From NCBI RefSeq assembly GCF_002770725.1, contig NZ_NQVN01000001.1, positions 558,001 to 622,000 on the forward strand: 64,000 nucleotides of DNA, written 5' to 3'. The notes beneath the pieces are model-generated. The model was not told where the DNA came from. It saw only the letters and a program-made list of their open reading frames with translations, and did no database searches. This document shows, piece after piece, positions 49,518 through 57,055 of this stretch. Each line of letters opens with the position of its first letter. Positions within the stretch are counted from its first letter, which is position 1. This DNA comes from Pleomorphomonas carboxyditropha (GTDB lineage Bacteria > Pseudomonadota > Alphaproteobacteria > Rhizobiales > Pleomorphomonadaceae). Position numbers and translations under genes: made by a program.

Positions 49518-49533
49518 TTTGCGCCGGCGCAAA
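49518..49533. promoter_or_regulatory. Perfect 16-bp palindrome upstream of the DUF2249 gene
   Basis: TTTGCGCCGGCGCAAA, centred 63 bases before the ATG at 49589. Inverted heptamers CCGGATA (49492-49498) and TATCCGG (49535-49541) lie around it. A likely regulator site; the regulator is unknown. Confidence 0.5.
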
Positions 49534-49588
49534 GTATCCGGATGCCGGCATCCCTATGATCGAACCACTGACGAAGCGGAGAGAAAGC

Positions 49589-49903
49589 ATGACCGATACT
49601 GCCACCCGTGATCTCGAACTCGACGTGCGCGGGCTGCCCTGCGTCAACCGTCGCGCCATCATCTTCGGCAGCTTCGACCGGTTGGCCGACGGCGAGTCGC
49701 TCGTCGTGATCAACGACCACGAGCCGGTCGGCCTGCGCGGCCACTTCGAGGATATCGTGCCGGGCCGCTACCGCTGGGAGGCGCTGCCGCGCACCGACGA
49801 GGCGTTCCGCGTCCGCATCACCCGCGCCGCCTTCGATCCCGAACTGGCGCGCGAAGGCGCCGCGGCGCTCGCCGCGCTGGCACGCCATAGCTGCGACCAT
49901 TGA
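49589..49903 (+). CDS. DUF2249 domain protein
   Basis: A 104-residue protein with the DUF2249 pattern LDVRGLPCVNRR, FDRLADGESLVVINDHEPVGL and WEALPRTDEAFRVRITR. The family is related to SirA/TusA-like folds and often occurs with nitric oxide or anaerobic respiration genes in alphaproteobacteria; no such partner is seen here. GGAGAG lies upstream of the ATG at 49589. It stands alone, with a palindromic regulatory site upstream and a terminator downstream. Confidence 0.88.
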   Translation: MTDTATRDLELDVRGLPCVNRRAIIFGSFDRLADGESLVVINDHEPVGLRGHFEDIVPGRYRWEALPRTDEAFRVRITRAAFDPELAREGAAALAALARHSCDH

Positions 49904-49927
49904 TTTTCTGCCCGGGGCGGAAAACGG

Positions 49928-49964
49928 AACGGGCGGCAAGGCCGAAAGCCTGCCGCCCGTTTTG
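49928..49964 (+). terminator. Rho-independent terminator
   Basis: ACGGGCGGC and AGGC pair with GCCT and GCCGCCCGT across a single bulged A, with loop CGAAA, followed by TTTTG. It ends the DUF2249 transcript and faces the convergent glgP. Confidence 0.85.
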
Positions 49965-49987
49965 TCGTCTCCGAGCTCCAAGGAAAA

Positions 49988-52444
49988 TCAGAAGTTCGGC
50001 TCGACGCCCCAGACGTCCTTGGAATAGCCGCGAATGGTGCGGTCGGAGGAGAACCAGCCCACCTTGGTGGTGTTGAGGATCGACCGTTCCGTCCAGCGGG
50101 TCTTGTCGCGATAGTCGACGTCGACGGTGCGCTGGGTCTGGAAATAGGACTGGAAGTCGGCCGTCACCAGGAACCAGTCGGTGTGCCACAGGCGGTCGGC
50201 CACCTCGTTGAACCGGCCGTGGTCGTCGGGCGAGAAGGTGCCGTTGACCATGGCGTCGATGGCGCCCTTCAGCGTCGGGTCGCTGTCGATGGTGGCGTTG
50301 GGGTTGTAGCCGCGCTGACGCAGGCCGGCGACATCGTCGGCGGTGAGACCGAAGATGTAGATGTTATCAGGGCCGACACGCTCGGCGATCTCGACGTTGG
50401 CGCCGTCGAGCGTGCCGATGGTCAGCGCGCCGTTGAGCGCCAGCTTCATGTTGCCGGTGCCGGAGGCCTCCATGCCGGCCGTCGAGATCTGCTCGGAAAG
50501 ATCGGCCGCCGGAATGATCACCTCGGCCAGCGACACGTTGTAGTTCGGCAGCACCGCCACCTTCAGCCGGTCGCCGATGATCGGGTCGTTGTTGACGACG
50601 CGGGCGACGTCGTTGGCCAGCTTGATGATCCGCTTGGCGATCTGGTAGCCGGGGGCCGCCTTGCCGCCGAAGATCTTGACGCGCGGCGTCCACTCGGCGC
50701 CGGGGCCGCGGCGAATGGCCTGATAGAGGGCGATCGTTTCGAGGACGTTGAGAAGCTGGCGCTTGTATTCGTGCATGCGCTTGATCTGCACGTCGAACAG
50801 CGCGGTGGGATCGACGCGCAGGCCGATGCGCCGCTCGATCTCGGCGGCGAGGCGCACCTTGTTGGCCTGCTTGGCGGCGGCGAACTTGTCGCGGAAGCTG
50901 GCGTCGGTGGCGAACTTCGCTGCGTCCTCGATCTTCTCGAGATTGTCGACCCAGCCGTCGCCGATCGCCTCGAGCAGCAGCGCGCGCAGGCCGGGGTTGC
51001 ACTCGTAGAGCCAGCGGCGCGGCGTGATGCCGTTGGTCTCGTTGACGATGCGGTCGGGGTAGAGCAGGTGGTAGTCCTTGAACACCGTCTGCTTCATCAG
51101 CTCGGTGTGCAGCGCCGACACGCCGTTGACCCGCCGCGAGCCGACGAAGGCGAGGCTGCCCATCTTGATCTCGCTGCCCCACTCGATGATGCGGATATTG
51201 TCCAGCGACACCGGCAGGTTGCGCCCCTGCACCTCGGCGAGGTGGTGGTAGTCGATCCATTCGATGATCTGCATATGGCGCGGCAGCACCTTGCGGAACA
51301 GGTTGGTGTTCCAGCGCTCCAGCGCCTCGGGCATCAGCGTGTGGTTGGTGTAGCTGAGGCACTGGCGGGTGATCTCGAAGGCTTCCGGGAAGGTCAGCCG
51401 GTAGTCGTCGGCGAGAATGCGCATCAGTTCGGCGACGGCGATCGCCGGATGCGTGTCGTTCATCTGGATCGCCACCTGCTCGGGCAGCTTGCGGATGTCA
51501 TCGTTGTCTTCGAGATAGCGGCGGAGGATGTCCTGCAGCGAGGCGGAGGTGAAGAAATATTCCTGCTTGAGGCGCAGTTCCTTGCCTTCGGCCGTGGTGT
51601 CGTCGGGATAGAGCACGCGCGAGATGGTCTCGGCGCGGATGGTCTTCTCGGCGGCCGACATGTAGTCGCCGTGGTTGAAGCGGCCGAGGTCGAGCACCTC
51701 GACGGGGCGCGAGGCCCAGAGGCGCAGCGTGTTGACGTGGCGGCCCTTCCAGCCGGCGATCGGCGTGTCGTAGGCGACCGCCTTCACCGTCTCGTCGGCG
51801 CGCCAGTAGGTGGCGCCATGGCCATCGAAGGAGATCTGGCCGCCGAACTTGACGAGATAGGCCATCTCGGCCCGCTCGAACTCCCAGGCGCGGCTGGACA
51901 CCAGCCAGTCCTCCGGCTCCTCCACCTGCCAGCCGTCGTGGAAGCGCTGGCGGAACAGGCCGTGGTCGTAGCGGATGCCGTAGCCGTGGGCCGGGATGCC
52001 CAGCGTCGACATGGAATCCATGAAGCAGGCGGCGAGGCGGCCGAGGCCGCCGTTGCCGAGGGCGGCGTCGCTCTCCTGCTCGAGCTGGGCCTGGTAGTCG
52101 ATGCCGAGCTCGGCGCAGGCGGTGCGAACCTGGGCCTCGATGCCGAGATTGCAGACGGCGTCGTTGAGCAGGCGGCCGATCAGGAACTCCATGGACAGGT
52201 AGTAGACGTGCTTCTTCTGGCCGGCGTGCGAAGCCTTGGTGGATTCGAACCAGCGCTCCACCACCTGGTCGCGCACGGCGAGCGACAGCGCCATGCTCCA
52301 GTCCTTGGCCGTCGCCCGGGACGGATCCTTGCCCACGGCGTATTTCAGCTTGGCGCGGACGGCCTCCCTGAAGGCCTCCGCCGTGAGGGCGGGCGCCTGA
52401 CCGGCGGAGCCGGCGGCCTCATCGATCCTGATCGTGTCGTTCAT
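49988..52444 (-). CDS. glgP: Glycogen/starch phosphorylase
   Basis: An 818-residue PLP enzyme that releases glucose-1-phosphate from glycogen. Seen: the family N-terminus YYLSMEFLIGRLL, GNGGLGRLAACFMDSM, HTLMPEALERW, and the cofactor site EASGTGNMKLALNG with Lys667. The window holds no other glycogen gene, so it is not in a glg operon here. The ATG at 52444 begins an acidic N-terminal tail of about 20 residues before the conserved domain. Confidence 0.97.
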   Translation of the reverse strand: MNDTIRIDEAAGSAGQAPALTAEAFREAVRAKLKYAVGKDPSRATAKDWSMALSLAVRDQVVERWFESTKASHAGQKKHVYYLSMEFLIGRLLNDAVCNLGIEAQVRTACAELGIDYQAQLEQESDAALGNGGLGRLAACFMDSMSTLGIPAHGYGIRYDHGLFRQRFHDGWQVEEPEDWLVSSRAWEFERAEMAYLVKFGGQISFDGHGATYWRADETVKAVAYDTPIAGWKGRHVNTLRLWASRPVEVLDLGRFNHGDYMSAAEKTIRAETISRVLYPDDTTAEGKELRLKQEYFFTSASLQDILRRYLEDNDDIRKLPEQVAIQMNDTHPAIAVAELMRILADDYRLTFPEAFEITRQCLSYTNHTLMPEALERWNTNLFRKVLPRHMQIIEWIDYHHLAEVQGRNLPVSLDNIRIIEWGSEIKMGSLAFVGSRRVNGVSALHTELMKQTVFKDYHLLYPDRIVNETNGITPRRWLYECNPGLRALLLEAIGDGWVDNLEKIEDAAKFATDASFRDKFAAAKQANKVRLAAEIERRIGLRVDPTALFDVQIKRMHEYKRQLLNVLETIALYQAIRRGPGAEWTPRVKIFGGKAAPGYQIAKRIIKLANDVARVVNNDPIIGDRLKVAVLPNYNVSLAEVIIPAADLSEQISTAGMEASGTGNMKLALNGALTIGTLDGANVEIAERVGPDNIYIFGLTADDVAGLRQRGYNPNATIDSDPTLKGAIDAMVNGTFSPDDHGRFNEVADRLWHTDWFLVTADFQSYFQTQRTVDVDYRDKTRWTERSILNTTKVGWFSSDRTIRGYSKDVWGVEPNF

Positions 52445-52729
52445 CGGTGATCCCTGCGGTTTCGATCGATTGTCGCCGATGAAGGTTACGAGGCAGTGAC
52501 CGATTTCTCCGGCCGCACCGTAACGCCAAGTACCGTCACCGGATAATCGTCGCCAAGACTACGCGGCACTTGGCCACGGCCTCTTGAAGCGGACACTGGC
52601 GAGCACTGCCGCGGCTGTCTAGGTCTTCGGCACCACAGTCGAGAAAAAACGCCGGAAAATGCCGATTATGCCATCTATAAATGCATAACTCCGACATTTG
52701 TTTCGTCGAGATATGCGTAAATTGCAATT

Positions 52730-53650
52730 CTAGACATCTTCCGTCACACCGAGATCCTCGGCCGACAGCCAGAAAACCTCGCCCTCGGACTCGGCCGTGT
52801 CGAGCCAGACGAAGGGCAGGTCGGGATAGGTCATCTCGAGGATTTCCCGGTCGCTGCCCACCTCGCAGAGGAGACCACCGCCGGGGTTGAGGTGATCGGG
52901 CGCCGCCTCGATGATGCGGCGGACGATATCGAGGCCGTCGAGGCCGCCGGCGAGCGCCATCTCCGGTTCCTGCCGGTATTCGTCCGGCAGTTCGGCCATG
53001 GCCTCGTCGTCGACATAGGGGGGATTGGTGATGATGAGATCGTAACGGCGGCCGTCGAGCGGGGCGAACAGGTCGCCGTGATAGAGGCCGACGCGGCCGT
53101 CGCCGAGGCGGTCGACGTTGATCGCCGCCACATCGAGCGCATCCTCCGAGAGGTCGACGGCGTCGACGGCGGCGTTCGGGAAGACCATCGCCGCCAGAAT
53201 GGCGAGGCAGCCGGAGCCGGTGCAGATATCGGCGACCGACAGGATGTCGTCGGGATCGCGGATCAGCGAGGCTTCGCCTTCGCCGGAGAAGGCTTCCGAG
53301 AACAGCAGCTCGCCGACGAACGAGCGCGGCACGATGACGCGCGGATCGACGACGAAGGGCACGCCCTGAATATAGGCCTTGCCGACCAGGTAGGGCGTCG
53401 GCATCCGTTCGTCGACACGCCGGTCGATCCGTTCGATGACGAGCCGCCGCTCGGCGCGCGTCAGGCGGGCATCGAGCCAGGGATTGATGTCGTCGATCGG
53501 CAGGTGCAGCGATTCGAGGATCAGGAAAACGGCGTCGTCGATCGCCTCGCTGGTGCCGTGGCCGATGCCGATCTCGGCGTCGCCATAGCGGCTCATGGCA
53601 TAGCGCAGGAGGTCCCGGACGGTGAGGAGGTCGTCGGCAATGTCGGTCAC
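52730..53650 (-). CDS. prmB: Ribosomal protein L3 glutamine methyltransferase (PrmB)
   Basis: SAM-dependent N5-glutamine methyltransferase. Seen: PTPYLVGKAYIQGVPFVVD and the family VPRSFVGELL, motif I VADICTGSGCLAILAAM, and the substrate-binding NPPY in IITNPPYVDDEAM. PrmB, rather than PrmC, is suggested by the N-terminal domain with DDINPWLDARLTRAER and the VPRS box. The start is GTG at 53650 (306 residues, MTDIADDLL); a longer frame exists upstream. The 285-base gap 52445-52729 towards glgP is AT-rich at its prmB side and shows no gene. Confidence 0.92.
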   Translation of the reverse strand: MTDIADDLLTVRDLLRYAMSRYGDAEIGIGHGTSEAIDDAVFLILESLHLPIDDINPWLDARLTRAERRLVIERIDRRVDERMPTPYLVGKAYIQGVPFVVDPRVIVPRSFVGELLFSEAFSGEGEASLIRDPDDILSVADICTGSGCLAILAAMVFPNAAVDAVDLSEDALDVAAINVDRLGDGRVGLYHGDLFAPLDGRRYDLIITNPPYVDDEAMAELPDEYRQEPEMALAGGLDGLDIVRRIIEAAPDHLNPGGGLLCEVGSDREILEMTYPDLPFVWLDTAESEGEVFWLSAEDLGVTEDV

Positions 53651-53801
53651 GGCTGTATTCCCGGAAAAGAGGGCGCGGCTGCTATGGCACGGCGCAGGCA
53701 TCGCTGCAATCAGGCGTGTGGAGACGGCGAAAACAACGCTCAACGTTCGTCGAAACGCACGTCGCTCCGGTACGAACAGTGAAATAAAATGTTCGGAAGA
53801 A

Positions 53802-53876
53802 TGGTACGGCCTACGGGAATCGAACCCGTCTCTCCAGCGTGAAAGGCTAGTGTCCTAACCGATAGACGAAGGCCGC
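53802..53876 (-). tRNA. tRNA-Glu (anticodon TTC)
   Basis: The cloverleaf folds on the minus strand: acceptor GCGGCCT with AGGCCGT (first pair G-T), D arm with GGTTAGGA, anticodon loop CTTTCAC giving TTC, and T arm ACGGGTTCGATTCCCGT. The CCA end is encoded in the genome at 53802-53804. Confidence 0.96.
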
Positions 53877-53889
53877 CCAACGAGGGGCG

Positions 53890-53918
53890 CTTATAGTGAG
53901 CTTCTGCCGGTTGGGCAA
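53890..53918 (-). promoter_or_regulatory. Promoter of tRNA-Glu
   Basis: Read leftwards: TTGCCC, 17 bases, TATAAG, ending 14 bases before the tRNA 5' end. Spacing and position are ideal for a housekeeping sigma-70 promoter. Confidence 0.7.
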
Positions 53919-53980
53919 GAGCCAATCGGTATTTGCCGAGGCTTTTTTGCAGCTTCATCTAGGCGCTTGATCGGCAAGCG

Positions 53981-55090
53981 TTATCCGCGCTTGCGACAGG
54001 CCCAGCGCCACTCGCGCCGCCGCCCGGTATCCACATGGATCGACTTGGTGTGGCAGTAGAGGCCGAGGCCGCCGCGCGAAGGATGGCTGTAGAAATAGCG
54101 GGCGAGCTCATCGCGCGCGATGCCGGGCATATAGAGATCGACGGCGTTGCAATAGAGGTGCTGCGAGTGCAGCGCGCCGCGGACGCTCCGATTGTGCGAC
54201 GGGGAGCGATAGCCCGAGGTGATCACCGCCTTGCGGCTGAAATGCCGCTCGGCGTCGCGGATCATGCCGAGCAGCGGCGACTTGACGCAGGACACGTTGA
54301 TCGCCGAATGGGCGAGCAGCAGTCCGTTGGCCGCCTGCACCACGTCGCGCGGCAGGCCGGGAACGTAATGGGCGTAGGGCTGGACCTCGCCGTCGAACAG
54401 GCCGCGCGGGTCGCCATCCGGACCGCGCGAGGCGAGCACCAGGTTGCCCTGCCAGGCGACGCCCGGCAGGCCCTCGAACAGCTCCTGCGGCCGCTCGGGG
54501 CGGGCGGTGTAAACGTTGACGAAGTCGTGCTCGAGGCCGTCGTCGACGGGCGGCTTGGGCACGGCGATCTTGGCCGGGTCGGCCTCGTCCTCGCCGGTGA
54601 GTTCGGCCTCCGACACCTCGGCGGCTTCCTCCACGGGGATCGCGGCGAGGTCGGCCTCCGCTTCCGCCTTGGCCGCCGCGACGTCGGCGGCCGTCGGCCG
54701 GGCTTCGTCGGGTTTGGCCGCCGTTTGCGAAGCGGCGGGCGTGGCGTCGGGCCCGGCGGATGCGGGTTCGGCGGCGGACGGCTCACCGCCGCCGAACAGC
54801 GAGGCGAACAGTCCGGAGGCCCTGGGCTTTTCCTCGAGAGCCACGGCGGCGACCACGGACGCGGCCGGCGCGTTCCCGTCGTCCGGCTTGGCCGTCTCCT
54901 CCTGCGGGACGGCGGACGCGGCATCCGGCTTCTTCGGGCCTTCTTCCGCGCTCTTCTCGGCGTCGGCCTTCGCCTTGATCTCGGCGATCTCGACCGGGGT
55001 GAGCGGTTTGAATTCGGAACGGTCCAGCACCGCGCCGCAGCCGGCCGCGGCGAGGCTTGCCAATACGAGCAGTGCCGACCGCAGCGTCAT
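53981..55090 (-). CDS. Lipoprotein with YcbK-like DUF882 / peptidase M15 domain
   Basis: A 369-residue protein with a lipobox LAAAGC, so it should be a lipoprotein. A long Ala/Glu/Pro/Lys-rich linker (about 25-200) leads to a C-terminal M15-type domain. Zinc ligands are visible: ALHSQHLYCNAVDLYMPG (H and D) and SIHVDTG (H), and SGYRSPSHNRSV is characteristic of YcbK/DUF882. Such enzymes cut peptidoglycan cross-links or side chains. The long linker would let it span from membrane to wall. The start at 55090 gives the lipoprotein signal; gloA lies 43 bases upstream on the same strand. Confidence 0.88.
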   Translation of the reverse strand: MTLRSALLVLASLAAAGCGAVLDRSEFKPLTPVEIAEIKAKADAEKSAEEGPKKPDAASAVPQEETAKPDDGNAPAASVVAAVALEEKPRASGLFASLFGGGEPSAAEPASAGPDATPAASQTAAKPDEARPTAADVAAAKAEAEADLAAIPVEEAAEVSEAELTGEDEADPAKIAVPKPPVDDGLEHDFVNVYTARPERPQELFEGLPGVAWQGNLVLASRGPDGDPRGLFDGEVQPYAHYVPGLPRDVVQAANGLLLAHSAINVSCVKSPLLGMIRDAERHFSRKAVITSGYRSPSHNRSVRGALHSQHLYCNAVDLYMPGIARDELARYFYSHPSRGGLGLYCHTKSIHVDTGRRREWRWACRKRG

Positions 55091-55133
55091 GGCTGCCCCG
55101 TCCTTGCCGATCAGCCGGCGCACGGGCCGCGCC

Positions 55134-55574
55134 TCACCACTTGCCGGTGTTGGGCATCGAGACCCAGGGCTCGGCCGGCGGCAGGGCATCGCCCTTCTGC
55201 AGGAGCTCGATGGAGATATTGTCCGGCGAGCGGACGAAGGCCATGCGGCCGTCGCGCGGCGGCCGGTTGATGGTGACGCCGCCCTTCATGAGACGGTCGC
55301 AGGTGGCGTAGATGTCGTCCACCTCGTAGGCGAGGTGGCCGAAGTTGCGGCCTTCACCGTAGGCTTCCGGATCCCAGTTGTAGGTCAGCTCGACGAGCGG
55401 CGCGCTGTGCGCCCGGCCGGCCTCGACATCGTCGGACGCGGCCAGGAAGATCAGCGTGTAGCGCCCCGCCTCGTTCTCGCTCCGCCGGACCTCGGTCATG
55501 CCCAGCAGGTCGCGGAAGAAGGCGAGCGACGCGTCGACGTCGGTGATCCGCACCATGGTGTGAAGATAGCGCAT
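55134..55574 (-). CDS. gloA: Lactoylglutathione lyase (glyoxalase I)
   Basis: Converts the hemithioacetal of methylglyoxal and glutathione to S-lactoylglutathione. Seen: [20 protein letters not shown] with the first metal histidine, [29 protein letters not shown] with the second histidine, and the C-terminal metal glutamate in [11 protein letters not shown]. The 146-residue length is typical. GGAGG is eight bases before the ATG. Confidence 0.95.
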   Translation of the reverse strand: MRYLHTMVRITDVDASLAFFRDLLGMTEVRRSENEAGRYTLIFLAASDDVEAGRAHSAPLVELTYNWDPEAYGEGRNFGHLAYEVDDIYATCDRLMKGGVTINRPPRDGRMAFVRSPDNISIELLQKGDALPPAEPWVSMPNTGKW

Positions 55575-55735
55575 GTCGTTTTCCTCCGCTTGAGCCGCCG
55601 GGCGGCCGGTTTCCGTTTCGGTTCGGCGGGTAGTTATCCCCGGTCCGCCGACGGATGCAAGGCTGGCGGCTTTGCGAACAAACCGGCACCGCCGCCGTGG
55701 TGCGAGAGGCTGCTGGCGGAAAGCGCGCGCAAAAC

Positions 55736-55753
55736 CGTTAACAGCGGTTAACG
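55736..55753. promoter_or_regulatory. TTAA-type dyad upstream of the cold-shock gene
   Basis: CGTTAAC-AGCG-GTTAACG, a perfect 7-bp dyad in the 290-base gap between gloA and the cold-shock gene. It resembles a CtrA box (TTAA-N7-TTAA) but the spacing is one base short. Confidence 0.35.
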
Positions 55754-55864
55754 AGGGGCTTGCGGAAGGGTGGCCCTCAGGTGGTATTTTAGCAGAAGAA
55801 TCACGAATAGTCGGGGCGCGGAACTATCCGCGCTTGTCGTAAGTGCGATCGTGGAGACTGGCTC

Positions 55865-56440
55865 ATGGCCAAGGCTCAGTTTGTGTCGGAAGACAACACC
55901 GCCGACGAGGACGTCGGCGTGGAAGTCATTGAAGTCGCGGGCGTCATCAAGTGGTTCGACGTCGCGAAGGGATTTGGCTTCGTCGTGCCGGATGAGCCGG
56001 GCTTGCCTGACGTGCTCCTCCACGTCACCTGCCTGCGGCGCGATGGGTTCCAGACCGCCTACGAAGGCTCGCGCGTCGTTTGCGAGGCGATGCGCCGGCA
56101 AAAGGGGTTGCAGGCGATGCGCGTGCTGTCGATGGACGAATCGACGGCGGTGCATCCGTCTCAATTGCCGCCCTCGCGCACCCATGTTCAGGTGACCGCC
56201 TCGAGCGGCCTCGAGCAGGTCGAGGTGAAGTGGTTCAACCGCGTGCGCGGGTTCGGCTTTCTGACGCGTGGCGACGGTACCGAGGACATTTTCGTCCACA
56301 TGGAAACGCTGCGCCGCTTCGGCATCACCGAGCTTCGGCCGGGCCAGCGCGTGCTGGTGCGCTACGGCGACGGGCCGAAGGGAAAGATGGTCGCGGAAAT
56401 TCGCCCGCTTCAGCCCGGCGGCATACCTTCGTCACATTGA
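55865..56440 (+). CDS. Double cold-shock-domain protein
   Basis: A 191-residue protein with two cold-shock domains. The second (about 118-182) is canonical, with KWFNRVRGFGFLTR and DIFVHMETL carrying RNP1 and RNP2. The first (about 25-90) keeps KWFDVAKGFGFVVP but RNP2 reads DVLLHVTCL, so it may bind nucleic acid differently. Such CspD-like tandem proteins are common in alphaproteobacteria and bind single-stranded RNA or DNA. GGAGA precedes the ATG. A TTAA-type dyad lies about 120 bases upstream. Confidence 0.92.
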   Translation: MAKAQFVSEDNTADEDVGVEVIEVAGVIKWFDVAKGFGFVVPDEPGLPDVLLHVTCLRRDGFQTAYEGSRVVCEAMRRQKGLQAMRVLSMDESTAVHPSQLPPSRTHVQVTASSGLEQVEVKWFNRVRGFGFLTRGDGTEDIFVHMETLRRFGITELRPGQRVLVRYGDGPKGKMVAEIRPLQPGGIPSSH

Positions 56441-56532
56441 TGCCTTAGTGGGGCGGCGCGCGGCGTCGGCAAGGTCCGGCGGGCGCGCCGTGTCGTGTGC
56501 AAACACCGAACAGTCAGGGATCGAAGGCAAAA

Positions 56533-57048
56533 ATGTCGGAAGTAACGTCGTGGCGCCTCGTCATACGGGCGCTCGCCGCAGGTCTTGTTGCAGCATTCGC
56601 CATTCTCTACTTTTTCGGAAACGGCTCGAAGGCCGGCGAGGGCGACAACCCCGTCGGCCCTCGTTCCAGCCTCAGCGTGGAAACTTCGACCGGCGTCTAT
56701 CCCTATCAGGTGGAGATTGCCGACACCGATGAGAGCCGGTCGCGCGGCCTGATGTTCCGCCGCGAAGTCGCCCCGGGAACCGGCATGCTGTTCGACATGG
56801 GCGCCACGCGCGACGTCGCCTTCTGGATGCACAACACTTTCGTGCCGCTCGACCTGGTCTTCATCTCGGAAAAGGGCAGGGTGGTGTCGATCGCCCATGG
56901 CGCCAAGCCGCAGTCGGATGCCCGCATTCCCTCGCAATCGCCGGTGCGGTTCGTTCTCGAACTGCCGACGCCGGAGGCCAAGCGCATCGGCCTGTCGGTC
57001 GGCGACCGGGTTCGCCATCCGGCGATCGACGCCGTGCTGGGGCAGTGA
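56533..57048 (+). CDS. DUF192 family membrane-anchored protein
   Basis: A 171-residue protein with one N-terminal membrane helix (about 9-28, LVIRALAAGLVAAFAILYFF) and a periplasmic DUF192 domain. Seen: YQVEIADTDESRSRGLMFR, MLFDMGATRDVAFWMHNTF and LDLVFISEKGRVV, the standard family blocks. Function unknown. GAAGGC lies upstream. It is 92 bases after the cold-shock gene on the same strand and converges on the antiporter gene with a seven-base gap. Confidence 0.9.
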   Translation: MSEVTSWRLVIRALAAGLVAAFAILYFFGNGSKAGEGDNPVGPRSSLSVETSTGVYPYQVEIADTDESRSRGLMFRREVAPGTGMLFDMGATRDVAFWMHNTFVPLDLVFISEKGRVVSIAHGAKPQSDARIPSQSPVRFVLELPTPEAKRIGLSVGDRVRHPAIDAVLGQ

Positions 57049-57055
57049 TCCCGGC

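Noticed and set aside
52536-52727. A 63-codon frame on the minus strand between glgP and prmB
   Set aside because: No ribosome site, biased cysteine and arginine content and no resemblance to any family; treated as noncoding.
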